Below, in pieces: positions 10,201 to 23,000 of a stretch of DNA of 64,000 bases (the first letter of the stretch is position 1; each line of letters opens with the position of its first letter). This DNA comes from a virus. Where the stretch lies: IMG/VR virus record IMGVR_UViG_3300014720_002243, positions 1-64,000 of that record. One strand, 5' to 3'. The notes under the pieces were generated by a model. It was not told the origin of the DNA and ran no database searches. It worked only from the letters and a program-made list of their open reading frames with translations. Position numbers and translations under genes: made by a program.

Positions 10201-13200
10201 ATTTATAAGGATTGACATCCGCGCTTTTTTCTAATTCTGTTAGAACTTCAGCTAGAACATTTCTTCTTAATCCATCCAAAGACATTACAGCATATTTGTC
10301 ACACCATAAATATTGATCAAATACTAAGCCGCTTCTAGCTATAACGCATCCAGAAGGATTGTATATTACTTGATTAAGTGGTACAGTGGAGGCATCTACC
10401 ACCGACCTAACCAACTGAGACATCGGCTGTATTTTACCATCAGTAAGATTTGATCCGCTCCAATACATTAATGTTCCGGGCAATCCTTGAAAATCGATCT
10501 TTAGTCCAGATTTCCACTCAACCTCTCCGTTCTCATTTTTACTAGTTAAAAAGTATCCTGCGGAAGCATTATTAGGAATTGATAGAAAATTAATAGTTCC
10601 TGAAGTAGCTAATAATGTTGTGGTTCTAGTAGAGCCAACGACATCCAAAGTATTTTGAGGAGTAGATGTGTTTATACCTACCCTATTTTCAGAACTAGGT
10701 ATGATAAGAATAGCCGGTTCGCTAACCTCAGATGTTCCCATTACTCCAACAGCAGTATCAGACTGGAATTTAGAATTAAATAAGATACCTCTTCTAAAAG
10801 AATTCCTACCTACAATTTCTTTGTTGACATTGATTCTAGTTGGAGGAACGGTGAACGGATCTATAATTTCCGACACTATGGTGTCTTGACGGCCTCCCAA
10901 ATCAAATAACTTAAATCCATGATCTACGTGTCCGAAATAAATTGAGTTAGGATCAGTATTTGTTGTTCCTAATCCGATTGCTCCTTGAAAAACAGAAAAA
11001 GAAGGATATCTCCAATTAAATCCATTTCTATCAATAAACCAACTTCTTTCAATAGTATTATTATGTCCGATAACAATACCAGAGTATGAAGTAGTACTAC
11101 CTATTTCAAATCTATTACTATTAACATCAGTACCGTATTTATTATTATTACCAAAAACACCTAAATAACGACCTTCTGTAATAAAGTTTTCATCGCCAAT
11201 TACCACTTTATTCTCGTCAGTAATAGGATAAACAAAAGCGTCTATATTGTCGGGTATAGCAGAGGTTGGGAATAGGGCCTTTACAAAATTTTGTAGTGGT
11301 ACCGGATTAAATGTATCAAATAATGGGTTGAGTGTTGTTCCGTAATTAGGGCCCTTCTCTGCAAAATACATCTGGTCGCCTCTAACAAAGGTGGCGTAAC
11401 CAGAAAAAGCAGGAAGATATGTGCCGCTTATAGCAAGTTGAACAATTAATTTCTGTGAATTAACTACTCTTCCGTCGGTAGGATAGAATCTAGCAGCGTT
11501 TTGACTAAGAACTATAGCATCTAATGAAGAATCATAAGAACCTGAAGAAAAAATTAAACTATCATTAGTATTAAAAAATTTGCCATAACCAATAATAGTA
11601 TTACTATCTCCTACGATAGACGTATTTCTATCATAGACTCTATTCCCGCTGCCAATAACATCTCCGTTGATAACAAAATTATCTGACCCTAATATAGAAC
11701 TAAATTGATATTCATTAGTATTATTAAAACCAATATTAGTTAAATCATTAGTAATTCCTTTAAAATTGTGTCCTATATTAATAATGTTGTTACCACTACT
11801 AGAAACTAGTTTGGAGCCGATATTAATAACATTATTACCAGTAATATTAGATGAAGAAGATATATTAGTAATCATATTGCCAGAAGCTTTATTTAGATTA
11901 CCAATAATAAGTCCAGACATACCAATAATAGTATTAGTATTACCTATAATAGTATTTGGATTACTATAATTATATGTAATTTCATCTTGTAATGTTTGTG
12001 ATTTAATATATAGTGTTTGATTCAACAAACTACTAGGGATAGGATTTTGAAACTCTATAGTGAATTGTGAGGATTGATCATTGGATGGTGGAATCTTATT
12101 TTCTATAACAAAGATCTCGTCTGAATCTCTTAATGATACCCTGTCTCCAACTCTGAATAGATTACTATTAGTTAAATCAGTAAGAACAGAATATTCAGAG
12201 TCATAAAAAGCTTCTACTGGCTGTACTGTTAAATCAAATATATTATCTAGCTTATTATTATCTCCTACTACATTGATATTTTGTATACCAGAACTTATAA
12301 TATTGTTTTGTCCAATGACATTAGCATCAATATATGTGCCAGATCTGAGTATATTATTATGACCATACAAATTAATTTTTAGTACATCTTCTGTTTTATT
12401 ATTATTACCAGTAATAATAGAATGAGAACCGCTAGAAAGTATATGTGAACCTATATCTATATTATTATTACCGCTTATAGATCCATGATTACCAATAAAA
12501 ATACCTGAGTTAGATAATAAATTTTGCTGGTTACCAAAAATTAAATTATTGTTCCCACTAGCACTTAAATTAGATCCTATAGCAGATATTTGTGAGCCGG
12601 TTACATTAAGTGAATTACCAATAATATTATTGTTGACGCCACTAACCCTATTGTATGATCCTAGAATATTACCACTGGATAAAACTATATTGTTATTAAA
12701 TCCTAATAAAGATGTTAAATCTATAGATCCTAAATTATTAGAACCTAAAACTATTCCAGAAACAGAGTTTACGATATTATTGTCACCTAATACCACACTG
12801 CTTATGGATCCGCTGGCTATTGTATTATGAGAACCATTTAGAACAATAGCCGACACGCCGCTAGAAGCATTATGACTACCAAAAACAATAGTCCCACTAG
12901 CATCTATAGAGTTATATGATCCAAGTATAAAAGAGTTTTCTATATCGCTACTACCAGAAGATAAAATACCTGTTAGTTTTTGTGTTTTAACATTATTATA
13001 ACTACCAAACATAAAAATATTATTGCCACTAACAGAAGAAGAATTACCTATAGCAATAACATTATTTCCAGATAGAGCATTTTCACTACCAATTAGAATA
13101 TTAGAAGTCCCTATATACGCAACAGCAACTGTATCATCTATCTTTGTCCATATACCAGTATTAGCGACATAATATCCGTTTAAAAGAGCATTATTTTCTA

Positions 13201-14008
13201 TCTTTACTATATCACCTTGTGCTAAGTCATCATTTGGACCCCAATTCAAATCAGACGGCATTCCTAGAAGTGGACTTTCCCCAACATCGTAACCTAATAC
13301 ATATACAACACTATTTTTAATTAAATCAATACTATTATCTGATCCTAGTAAATACAAATTATTACTACGATTAGCAAAATTTCCATCTCCAATAACTTTA
13401 GAATTATTTACATAAGATAAAGAATTACCTGAACCTAAAACGCTTGTGTATGTAGCATTATCAACATTATTAATACCTATTTGATTAACACTATCATCTA
13501 GTTTCAGTATAGACTTTGAGACGCCAGATGACTCAACATTAACAACAAACTGACCTCTTGTTTGTCCTTTGAGCGGATTAAGTATTTTGGATTGTACTTG
13601 TGCGAAATTTACAACATTACGATTATTATTTCTTGCGGATAGGTTTAATGATCCAGCTATGCTTCCAACTTGTGGTACCACATCTGGATTGTTATACAAC
13701 GTTAGTGCTACTCCTCCTGCTCCGCAGTTGCCTTCAAAAACAGCACATCTTCCAACCATATGAAAATTTGGGGATGATTCATATACAGGAAAACTTGGAG
13801 TATTGATGGCCACTTTACCATCTTTAGTAAGAATGAAGAAGTTTCCTTGATTAAGGCTAATTTTTAATGGGTATAGTCCTGATGAGGCTATTTGTGTGGC
13901 CCCCAATACAACACTAGCGTCTATAGGATTTGTATAAGAACCAGAATTACCAATTATCAAAGAATTATTGCCGCTACTCCAGAATAGATTTGGTTGAATT
14001 TCTGCCAT
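7286..14008 (-). CDS. Very large tail fibre with YadA-head-like left-handed repeats
   Basis: 2240 residues. Residues ~180-760 are dominated by degenerate 14-16 residue repeats of the type SGNNNIIGNxNxIxGSN (for example NNVIAIGNSSSVSGNNIF, NTIIGNTNTIIG). This is the pattern of the head domain of YadA-type trimeric autotransporter adhesins, a left-handed parallel beta-roll. Beyond ~residue 1100, NTLDVVGSTRTTTLLATSG and ASAGYFLTSKNENGEVEWKS resemble phage fibre shaft or chaperone-attachment segments. The remainder mixes beta-rich domains up to a C-terminus ending in a Gly/Cys-rich stretch. It is probably a trimeric long side or central fibre. It starts 13 bp downstream of the tape-measure stop, so the two may share a transcript. 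Confidence 0.85.
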   Translation of the reverse strand: MAEIQPNLFWSSGNNSLIIGNSGSYTNPIDASVVLGATQIASSGLYPLKISLNQGNFFILTKDGKVAINTPSFPVYESSPNFHMVGRCAVFEGNCGAGGVALTLYNNPDVVPQVGSIAGSLNLSARNNNRNVVNFAQVQSKILNPLKGQTRGQFVVNVESSGVSKSILKLDDSVNQIGINNVDNATYTSVLGSGNSLSYVNNSKVIGDGNFANRSNNLYLLGSDNSIDLIKNSVVYVLGYDVGESPLLGMPSDLNWGPNDDLAQGDIVKIENNALLNGYYVANTGIWTKIDDTVAVAYIGTSNILIGSENALSGNNVIAIGNSSSVSGNNIFMFGSYNNVKTQKLTGILSSGSSDIENSFILGSYNSIDASGTIVFGSHNASSGVSAIVLNGSHNTIASGSISSVVLGDNNIVNSVSGIVLGSNNLGSIDLTSLLGFNNNIVLSSGNILGSYNRVSGVNNNIIGNSLNVTGSQISAIGSNLSASGNNNLIFGNQQNLLSNSGIFIGNHGSISGNNNIDIGSHILSSGSHSIITGNNNKTEDVLKINLYGHNNILRSGTYIDANVIGQNNIISSGIQNINVVGDNNKLDNIFDLTVQPVEAFYDSEYSVLTDLTNSNLFRVGDRVSLRDSDEIFVIENKIPPSNDQSSQFTIEFQNPIPSSLLNQTLYIKSQTLQDEITYNYSNPNTIIGNTNTIIGMSGLIIGNLNKASGNMITNISSSSNITGNNVINIGSKLVSSSGNNIINIGHNFKGITNDLTNIGFNNTNEYQFSSILGSDNFVINGDVIGSGNRVYDRNTSIVGDSNTIIGYGKFFNTNDSLIFSSGSYDSSLDAIVLSQNAARFYPTDGRVVNSQKLIVQLAISGTYLPAFSGYATFVRGDQMYFAEKGPNYGTTLNPLFDTFNPVPLQNFVKALFPTSAIPDNIDAFVYPITDENKVVIGDENFITEGRYLGVFGNNNKYGTDVNSNRFEIGSTTSYSGIVIGHNNTIERSWFIDRNGFNWRYPSFSVFQGAIGLGTTNTDPNSIYFGHVDHGFKLFDLGGRQDTIVSEIIDPFTVPPTRINVNKEIVGRNSFRRGILFNSKFQSDTAVGVMGTSEVSEPAILIIPSSENRVGINTSTPQNTLDVVGSTRTTTLLATSGTINFLSIPNNASAGYFLTSKNENGEVEWKSGLKIDFQGLPGTLMYWSGSNLTDGKIQPMSQLVRSVVDASTVPLNQVIYNPSGCVIARSGLVFDQYLWCDKYAVMSLDGLRRNVLAEVLTELEKSADVNPYKLEYANKLLALGREERRNPESYYVPFSANVLYFVPELITKEYKSIGGTADSTYDRILASAGYNKEGVFAIGRRKNSMPSPLNDNIEETDIGGSFAAASLPNGMVAPQYMLSTIPKKNTRQKKIHYRFNKDEMTFYTEQLHASSAVIDTELATYLRPMETQNDIKGWWDERGAPDDAAKVPGGDTDLDRAVPTAFNMGLQETDFIIYGTGSKYRTADSVDVPKFTIGSESDYKVWKLDPDAVPIDIPCVTKVPAFYYNASINSFMLHTMKPSWIPVPIPGDECQPCNPKESGVWFADLTVRGWIGTSGIRIGTGLTRQVEVDPQDATKVREMVDEKGRPLFRSTRGMYLRSDAYGFAVWDEGPDGVSRSSNDIITVPKSVDTTLVEGSLDPLIDIANFPVETNDILTSARLIRDTLNVRSDAESISNSFRIRGITRNTLLFAQNPAPNTYYRTGKTNKFNEPPYQNDNNSINESTIDGTENVFYYGYSNALAGLLLYNNSLQKTEVWIDGDATKRVSMGDIVRIVIYYKPDNHIEGQPYPQKIVKVRVLGVNAVWLSGQKTTTEKTLQTQIVLSEKLEIDQSTYSLDASNQLRQVAIMSEGVGGYITFNFPGTTPELVLSNRDGVPNLFNTSGKRIDFAVYGGFKVNRPDPSFLVDSINRTVSINTSKSAIYGAYNKNITFNSSLLSDYKSDINSPIYYDYGWQEKYLLGKVEETSSLLRLTGSAIPLSIDFMVGDVIEIIYDNTQKILGQIVTKTIPTSTQGAPVEWDIRVSLTAVNPGLVDDRIGNIQRVKDNKGIETTGIVNNNIKVKVIKRQLGLSTVDGQNNTTLTKAEGNIPLAASLSVKGLTYTDGLMLSNIDNLGNVVIPHNSVLYNRHGMVFGSNLRFFTYDDLLVDNKKNQHLLYNTDTPAVIGSGAVSSKINGNVPIFADTTIQGSTKIENLYIDTLNSFDTIDGGLVVFGGTCSGANLQCS

Positions 14009-14021
14009 AATAAATTACCCT

Positions 14022-17000
14022 TTAAGCCATATTTTGACTGTTTTGATTGCTGTATGCGGACGGGTTGTAGTTCATACTGATAGCGCCATCCGTTTCCCTT
14101 GCTAGTTGGGCAAAAGCATTGTTTATCTCGTTTTTAATCATGTTAGAGACATATTTATCCATATTACTAAATACACTAGCGCCATTAATATTTACATTTA
14201 CATCGTGTTTACCGGTTATAGTTATAACTGGCGGAATATTTAGCTTTAATAACTCTTTGGTAAAGTTATCAAATCTTTGAGTAAAGTTATTCAATGAGGC
14301 TAATGTTGTTTCATCCAACTTCAAAGATGGAATAGCTAAGTTAGCCAATTTATTACTAAATTCACTAAATCTTGATGTAAATTCTCTAATTAAAGATATT
14401 GATTTATCATCTAATGATAAAGAATACATACTACCCAATCCACCAGTTTGTTGAACAGGCGTTTGGGTTCCTTGCTGGTAGTATTTTACAACTCCTCCTC
14501 TTTGATAGTTCTGACTATTAATTTGTTTTAGAAGAGGTAGGTTCTTTTGTGTGGCTCGTTTATTAATTACAAATTCGCCAGGAGTTAACATTGCTGGTAC
14601 AGTATCGGTACCTTTTGGAGCAAAATTTACTAATGACCCTGATGAATAATAACTGGGCACAAAACCACCCACCGCCATATTAACTGGACCGGTTGGCTGT
14701 GTTTTTGGTTCTGGCTTTTTATTTCTAGTAAAGTAATCTACGATAGACTTTAAGTTCTTTGTTTCTCCAAAATTTAATATTCTACTTTGGTTATATTTAT
14801 TTTTTACTTTTTGAGCATACTGGTTTATCTCTGCTTCTTTAAGAATATTATCTATATTATTTATCTCTGATCCTACCGCGGTCTTTTGGAAACTTAGAAT
14901 ATTGTCTGGGTCTTCGCCAGCAAAGGCTGATCTTAAAGTACTATCTCTTCCCTCTTTATTGATGTATGCATCTACTATATCTAAAGCTTCTTCTAGATTA
15001 AAAAATAGAGTGGTTAAAAAATTACTTCTATCTTTAAGCATTTGAGCGGCTGGTTCTACCGATTGCTTTACATAATTACCCTTTGAATCTTTCAAGCTAC
15101 TCAAAAATTTAGACGAATCAATATTTTCATCGGTATATGCTTCTTTATTCTTAATTTCAAAAATATCTGGCATAGCTTTATATTCATAGGCTAATTCATC
15201 AATTAATTTTAATGCTGGATCTTGCTTACTAAAAGATGTTTTCTGGTTTCTGTATATTCCTTGACCCATTACGAGTCTGTGTTGTTTGGCATCAAACCAT
15301 GGATATTTTGTCGATGCTGCTTTTTGGGCTAACTTAGAATCATTACCATATATTGTAGCTAATTTATTCATATCGTATGTCAAAAGTTCATTTGATGGTA
15401 AAATATTACCATTAGCATCAAAAATCTTACTCGTATCACCAGCCTGTGAACCTCTACCTCTACCAGCTTTTAATGGTACAACAAACCACTGATCATTAGC
15501 TTGTGAAAGATTTTTTTGAGTCGTTAATCTACTTTGATATAAACCAGAAACCTCGGAAACCAAACCTCCTCTAGCAAAATTTACAGCAGCAACTCTTCTT
15601 GATGCTCTTTCTTGCGGATCTTCTGTATCTGGTTGAAGCTTACTTGCCTCTATAGCGTCTTTTATATCTTTTGGTAAAGCAACCGTTCCTGCGATCTCTG
15701 ACGCTTGCATAATATATCCTTGTCCCTGAACCAATCTATTATTGATTTCAGCCAATACACGTAAAACATCACTTCCTGTTTCTTCAGGTATCATTGTAGT
15801 TAAACCTTTAGCGAGCTTTATATTTCCTATCTTGCTCGCCAATGCCGCCCCACCTATGGTGCTAGCTGCTACGCTTATACCATCTAATGCTCCTAACATA
15901 AGTTCATGATCACGTCCACTGGTTCCTCCTTTCATACCTGATCTAATAGCCAAAGCCATTTTTTCTTCCCATAGTTTTTTTTGATTTCCGGTAATTGCTT
16001 GAGCCCAAGAATCTGTAGATTCTAAATTGGAACCAAAAGTAGAGTCTACAGCTCCTAATACATTATTATATAAAGAAGCGTAATTCATTACCGCTCTTTC
16101 TAACTCTAATGCCGCCCCCTCATTCATAACATTAACAAATTCTGAAGTATCAAAACCTATAGCTCTAGTAAATGCATCTTTTGATCCAGGAAAGAGGTAG
16201 TCCGTCCCAGAAAGAAGCATGTCGGGTATTGAAACTACAGAACCCACAGTTAAACCAGCTAAAGCACCAGCAGCTCTTGTTGTTCCGACAGCAACATTAC
16301 TAATCATATCTAACATGCTTGAGAAAATCTTAACAGGCTTATATCCATTTCCGTAAGGTTCCCATTCTATAGCATTATTTATTAACTCTCCTAGTTTCCC
16401 TAATCCAGATGCGACCATTCCTGGAACGGTAGCAAAAGCTTTCTGTCTTTTGAGTTCTGGATGATCAAAATAATTTATTCCACTTCTACCTTGACTCTTA
16501 ACATATTCTTCATCAGCTTTTTCTATCATTCTCCATTCAATAGGACCAATACCTCTATCGTTTCTGTCAAAATACTGAGCATCATAACCTCTACCTATTT
16601 GATAAGGAACATTTAATTTTTTTGCTTCTCTTGGTGACAAAAGCATTGATCTTGGACCACCAGCCTTATCTCTTACATATGCTCCATCAGCAGCATAAAT
16701 TATTCCTCCTCTCATATAAGATTTACTATTACTTGTGGAGTTATTGATAGATTGTAATAATGGTAAATTCTTTTGTGTAGCTTGTCTATTTACAACAAAC
16801 TCACCAGGAGTAAGCATCGCTGGTACGGTATCTGTACCTCTCGGCTGGAAATTAATCAATTGACCATTAGAAGCATAAATCATCCCGCCGGTTTGTTTGT
16901 TTACTGCGGTTATTCTTCTTTGATTTTCCCAAGCCTTAATAGTGTCTAAGTCTTCTTGGTTCATAAATTCTCTTCTGAGAATAAGACTTCCTCCAGGAAC

Positions 17001-20000
17001 ACTATTGGTATCTATCATAATTCTTTCGGCATCCAATATACGATCAATTCTACCAACTATTTTTTCTGATTCTATTCCATCATTATTAAGATCCCATAAT
17101 CTTCCTCCATACCATAATCTATCTACATTATTAAATACTTGTTGACTTTCTGGTTTATTTGTGGACGAGGTTTTAGGAGCAGGAATACTACTGCTAGAGG
17201 ACTTAACTCTATTAAGATAATTTTTATCTCCTGAACTTAGCTTATCTATAGGCACGACTATATTTTTATTATTATTTTTGTTTAATTTAACATCTCTACT
17301 TTGATTAACAAAGGACATTAATTTTGCAATTGTATTATATTTACCAGAAACATCGATCCATTTTCTAAACTCTTGACCTAATACAGATATTTCATCCGAA
17401 ACATTAGTTACGGATCTATTCTCTGGTTTTTGTGGAAATACAGGTTCAGCAGCTTTTGTAGAAGTATATGCTACCTCTGCATCCGGCACCGGTACTGCTT
17501 CTGCTGTTGGTACAGCAAACTTCTTTTGTTTTTCTAGTACATTTGATAATAAAAAGTCAGATAATTTAGAAGCGATATATCCTTGGTTTGGATCGTATAC
17601 CAAACCAGCATTAGTACTTATTTTAGAAATCCTGTCTCTGCTTCTATATTGTTTAACAAAATCTGATCCGTATTCTTTCTCTAATCTATTTAATGCCTCA
17701 TTAATACCTATTTTTTGATAGGGATAAGGATCATCTACTGATAATTCTCTATTAGATAGTAAAGAAAATACAGATTCTTGCGACGATGGACCCAATAGGT
17801 TTATCGGGAAAGCAGTAACCCCCGCCGTTTTCTTTTCGGGTTCCATTATGTCTGTACCAGCGATCTTTAGTATAGCCAAGAATTGTCTAGCTGCGTCATA
17901 TGCTACTATTCTACCGTCTGTTCTATTTTTTCTATCCCATTTTTCAAATGTCATAGTTGGTGTAGATAGATTAATACTGCTAGTTGGACCTTCTTCTAGC
18001 ATTAATTCTCTTTTAAGAATCCTCTCTTTTCTTTCTTTGTACTCTTTTTCAAATTGTTGCGAGGCATTAATAGCATCACTATCGCTAATATAAGATTCAG
18101 CGGAATATTGAGGTTTATATGATTCTCTAGCTCTTCTACTAGCTTGTGCTCTAGAAGATGGAGAATACGCAGTTGGATCTTCTGCTGGTGGCATATATGG
18201 GTTTTCTTGTCTATTCCTCTGAGAAGCCATGGATCTAGATGATGGAGTCCATGTTGTTTCAGCCACATCTCTCTTGAAGCTTACAGATGTTTGATTTGGT
18301 CTAGCAAAAGAAACATCGGCTGACACCGGTTGAGCTTTTCTTACGACTCTACCTCTAGGAATGTCTCCTCCAAAACCAGCCCAACGGCCAGCTGTTAAAT
18401 CCCATACAAATTGTTTGAATCTATCCAAAGACATTGTTTGTTTCGAATTACCATAACCTAATATATCTTCATCAGAGGCTGATCTAATATCATTGACAAA
18501 TTGACGGATCCAGTCTTGTGGAGAATCAGACGATACAGGGTTTTGCGATCCGTTTTGTAGATATTTGACAACTCCTCCGGTTTGATAATTTTGACTATTA
18601 ATAGCTTGTAATAAAGGTAGATGTTTTTGAGTAGCCTGTCTATTGATGACAAATTCACCCGGAGTCAACATAGCTGGGATAGTATCTGTTCCCCTAGGTT
18701 GAAAATTAATAATTGATCCACCATTATTGTAATATCCTACGGAGCCACCCTTTGATCTATAAATGACATTTGAATCTTCTGTTGTGCTATCTCTGAGAGC
18801 TTCTTCTTTTTTAGCTTTTTCAAATAATGTAGCATATATTGTACCAGCTAAAGCTTTATAAGATGTTGTATAAGCTCCGGTACCTTTAATAGGATCAGCC
18901 GATCTATGATCAGGGTTTTCGTATAATTTACTATCAAAAGTATTAACCGGTCCTTGATATATAGTTCTTGGATCTTGTAATGTAAATTTCCCGGCTGCTC
19001 CTATCATATCGACTAATTCATTAAAAGCATTAGAAACGTTGGTAAATGCAGCATTATCTAAAAATGTTTCATATATTGACCAAGGATTAACTCCATTAAT
19101 ACTTTCTGTATTTAATGCATAGTTTGACAATCTAGGAGCTTTAATATCTCTATCATCTCCTTGTACTTTGATACCCTGAACAGAACTAATAGGCTGTGAC
19201 AAAATAGCATCTTTAAAAGCTAAATATGTCAATAGATCACTCGATGGATCTATCATAGACTTGATTCTATCAAGATTAGGATCTTTAACACCTCCAGGCA
19301 TATTAAATTTCTGAATAGCATCAGCTATATCCAGTCTGTAACCTTCTGTATAAATTTTCGTGGTATCTAGAGCTTTAGTTAATAAATCTGTTAAATTATT
19401 AGCTGGTGTTTCTGCTCCAATAGTAGCAGATCCCGTTGCTCCTATGGATAAGGACTGTATATCTTCTGCTAGATCATTAGCGTCTTGCTGATTAAATGAA
19501 GCCTGACTAGCTTTATTAAGAATGTTTTGAATATTTTCTATCATACCTTTACGGGAAATAATAGAAAGATTATATCTAGCAAAACCTGCCCAATCTGGAC
19601 CTCCAGCTTTCCACCACTGTTTGCCTCTCTTGCCAGCCACTCTCGAATCTTCAAAAACTGATAATTTATCTAAATCTTCCGTGCCAAAGAAACTTTTTTG
19701 CAGATCATTAAACTCGCTCGATAGTGTATTTGATGCTGCTGCTGTTTTACCCCCATTAACATAGAAACCCAACTGCAACAGACTCATCAATTCTTGGAAA
19801 GCTCCGGGATATTTAGCTTCGGTGGCATTCATTAGGTCTGCTGTTTTTTGTGTTTTATCCCAGCCCAAAGTTTGCAAATAAACCTTTCTTAGATTGTCTG
19901 GGACCTCCGGACCTCCGCTAAATAAATCCCCTATTCTACTATCTTGTAAGTTTTTAACCCATGGTGCTAAATCAGATAAATTCAAATTAGATATACTAGA

Positions 20001-23000
20001 TTGATTAATAAAATCTTCTAATAATGATTCTTTAGACTTCACTAATTCATTCTTTATATTTAGTAGACCATTTGCATAAGCAGGAAACCTTTGATTGGTA
20101 GCGTTGGTGGCAAAAGCTTTATTTAAATCCACCTTATCTTTAAAATCATTAACCATAGATGGATCTAGATCTAAATTACCGAAATTAGCTTCGCCACCTT
20201 CTCTATATAGAACGCCAATGCCTGCTAATTGTTGGTACAAGCTCCCTTTTGCTCCAAAAATATCTCTTCTAGCGGCCGCCGTTTCTCTAGATAGATCGTT
20301 ATCTTCTGGAATAATATCCAAATCACTAGGTTCTAACTGTACTAATTTGGACAATAATTGTAAGTCTACAGCTTTTGTCGGAACTTGACCACCGTTACTA
20401 TTGATCCATTGTTTAATTTTATTAGATAATATAGATGATGCATCTGTTTTAGTTAATAATAATTTATTGTTATTATAATCTGTAGTGGCTAGTTTGAATG
20501 GATTTATAGTTTTATTATCACCTAACATATTAAATGTATCGGCATATAAACCAAAGCCATTGTATTCTTTGCTAATAGAACCACCATTATTAAAATCAAA
20601 AATAGGTAGTTTTTTCAAGGTCTTATATGGGAACTCTACATTGATTTTTTTATCTATAGCCCATGGAGCATCAAATGTTTCAGAAAATGTTTCATTTATT
20701 AAATATTGTTTAGGATCTAAAAATGGTTTTACACTATTAAGAAAGTCAGATCCGGTGATACTGTCAGATAAAGACCAAACAAAATTTTCTATATTATTAG
20801 TATCTATGTTTTTAATTGGAAAATCAGAACCAATATTTGTGGCATTTTTAAACCTAGGATTAGTTTTGATTTTAGAAGCATCAAAAGACCTCTTACTCCA
20901 CACATAAAGATCTGTTAGCTTACTGAGATCTATTCTATCTCCTTTTACAGATGATAAATTGGCTACTTCGTCTTGATCAAGAATATCTCTATTAAATTTA
21001 GCTTTTTCTATTAAACCTTTAGAAATATCACTAAGAGCATTCTGATAAAGAGCATATTGATTGGAATAGATAGTCTCTGGACCAAAACTATCCTTCTCTA
21101 AATCTTCGAAGTCCGATCTAATTAGTTGTAAAAATTCTAAATTTTCACTAATACTATCTCTAGATGTTCTATATATTTTAGATGGTGGCAATACTGATAG
21201 ATTTTTTTGTCCAGATCTTGAGGATCTACTAGCTATATCGACAGTAAAGCCGCCCGCTCCATAAATAGGTAATCCTGGATCCCCTGTTGTTATTTGCAGA
21301 TTATTTACATCAAATCCAACTGGCATACCAGATCTATTCAAAGCAGATATTTTTTGATTAACTACTGGATCACTGGTGCCAGGAACCAAGAATAGAGCTT
21401 TTTCACCAAAACCTTTGGTATATTCTAACTTATTAAGATCAGCTTTAGCCTTAGTAAATATAGCATTATCTATACCTCCACCAAAATCGATAACGGATTT
21501 ACCTTCCTTGTACCATATGGGTAATTGACTAGACAAGGCTTCTGTATATTTTTGTTGATTATATATTTGATATGTGTTAAGATCTAAATTCTGAAGAACG
21601 CTATCTATCACTGGTTTTAATCTTAAGGCTTCCGCTGCTTCTCTCTCTTCTAAGAATCTTTCTTTAATAGTTCCTATATTTTTGAATAGGGCTTCTGGTA
21701 TAGCTGGTCCTAACTGAGAAACCTGTACATTGTTTGGTGCGTTATCTGCTAAAACAGTACCATTTAGAGCCATCTTATATCTTGGATAAAAACCAATACC
21801 AACAGAAGTTGCAGAAACTCCATCATTAATAAAGTTTTCAAATGTTTTATAGTTTTCTGAAGATGTAGCACCTAACGGGAATGCATCAGGACCAACAGCA
21901 TTTAATCCTAATGGTATTATACTAGGATTATTTGTTAATTTCATAAGTCTTACAGTATTTGCGTCTCTCAAAGTTTCTGTTAACTGTCCAGGATCAAAGT
22001 GTCTATTTTTACTAAAATTTTTGTTTCTTTTACCAGCAGCATCTGGTGGATTCTGATAAAAATCACTCGATAAACCAAAATTCTTTGTTTCTGCTTCTGA
22101 ACTAGCAGAGGTAAAACCAGTTTCATTTTTCAATAAACTAGATACATAACCGCCAGTAGCATAATATTTTACCTTTCCTCCTCTAGCATAAGTATTAGTA
22201 TTAATCGCATTTAATACTGATCCATATTTTTGTGTTGCTGATTTATTGACAACAAATTCTCCAGGAGTCAACATAGCAGGAACAGTATCTGTTCCTTTTG
22301 GCTGGAATATCGAGCCACCGATATTTCTATAAACCACACCACCACTAGAAAGACCAGCGGCTGGGGTCTGTTTAGATAGTATCTCTTCTATCTTTTGCAG
22401 ATGAGATACCTGGGCTTCTTCAAATTTAACCAGAGTATCTGTTATGGCGTTTTTAAATGCTTCTTCTGAACTTTGTTTAAGATTTTGAGCAAAATTTGTG
22501 TTCAATTCAGCGAGCAACTCATTGGCCTTAGACTGAATCTTTATTCCTTCTTTATATTGCTCTACTAATTGGGACATCTCCGAATTATTTTCTGGATTTC
22601 TAAGAGACTTAATAACCTCATTAAACATAGGTGTCATTCCTATGCCAGCCTCTTGTAGCATAGTCTCTAAAACATTAGCCTTAATTGTATTCTGCTCTCT
22701 TGTATCTCCTAAGAAAGGAGCCAGCATATTAAATGCTTCGAGAGTATCTCTTCTATCCTGAGCTATAGCTTGATCAGCAGCCAAAACTGGATTATCGCTA
22801 TCTCTCATTGCCTCAAACACATTTCTTGAAGCGAAAGGATCATTAACCATACCCCTCATATTATTATCTAGTCTCTCAAAAGCAGAAGATAGTTTAAAAT
22901 TATCTTCTCTTGTTGACGTTAAGTATCTTTCTATTATATTTTGTCCAGCTTGAGTTTTTGCTTGAACCTCTGATATCTTTTCTAATGCTGCGGATGCTTG

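Noticed and set aside
11700-13500. Dense short repeats (ATTATTACC-type) that could suggest iterons
   Set aside because: They encode the YadA-like protein repeats in frame; no sign of an origin.
7286-14008. Possible diversity-generating retroelement target in fibre genes
   Set aside because: No reverse transcriptase, template repeat or adenine-mutagenesis pattern is present in the window.
18800-19110. ADP-ribosyltransferase-like motif (RTIYQGP, GAYTTSY) at residues ~4848-4955 of the giant protein
   Set aside because: Only two weak motif-like segments, no clear catalytic Glu; not listed as a feature.
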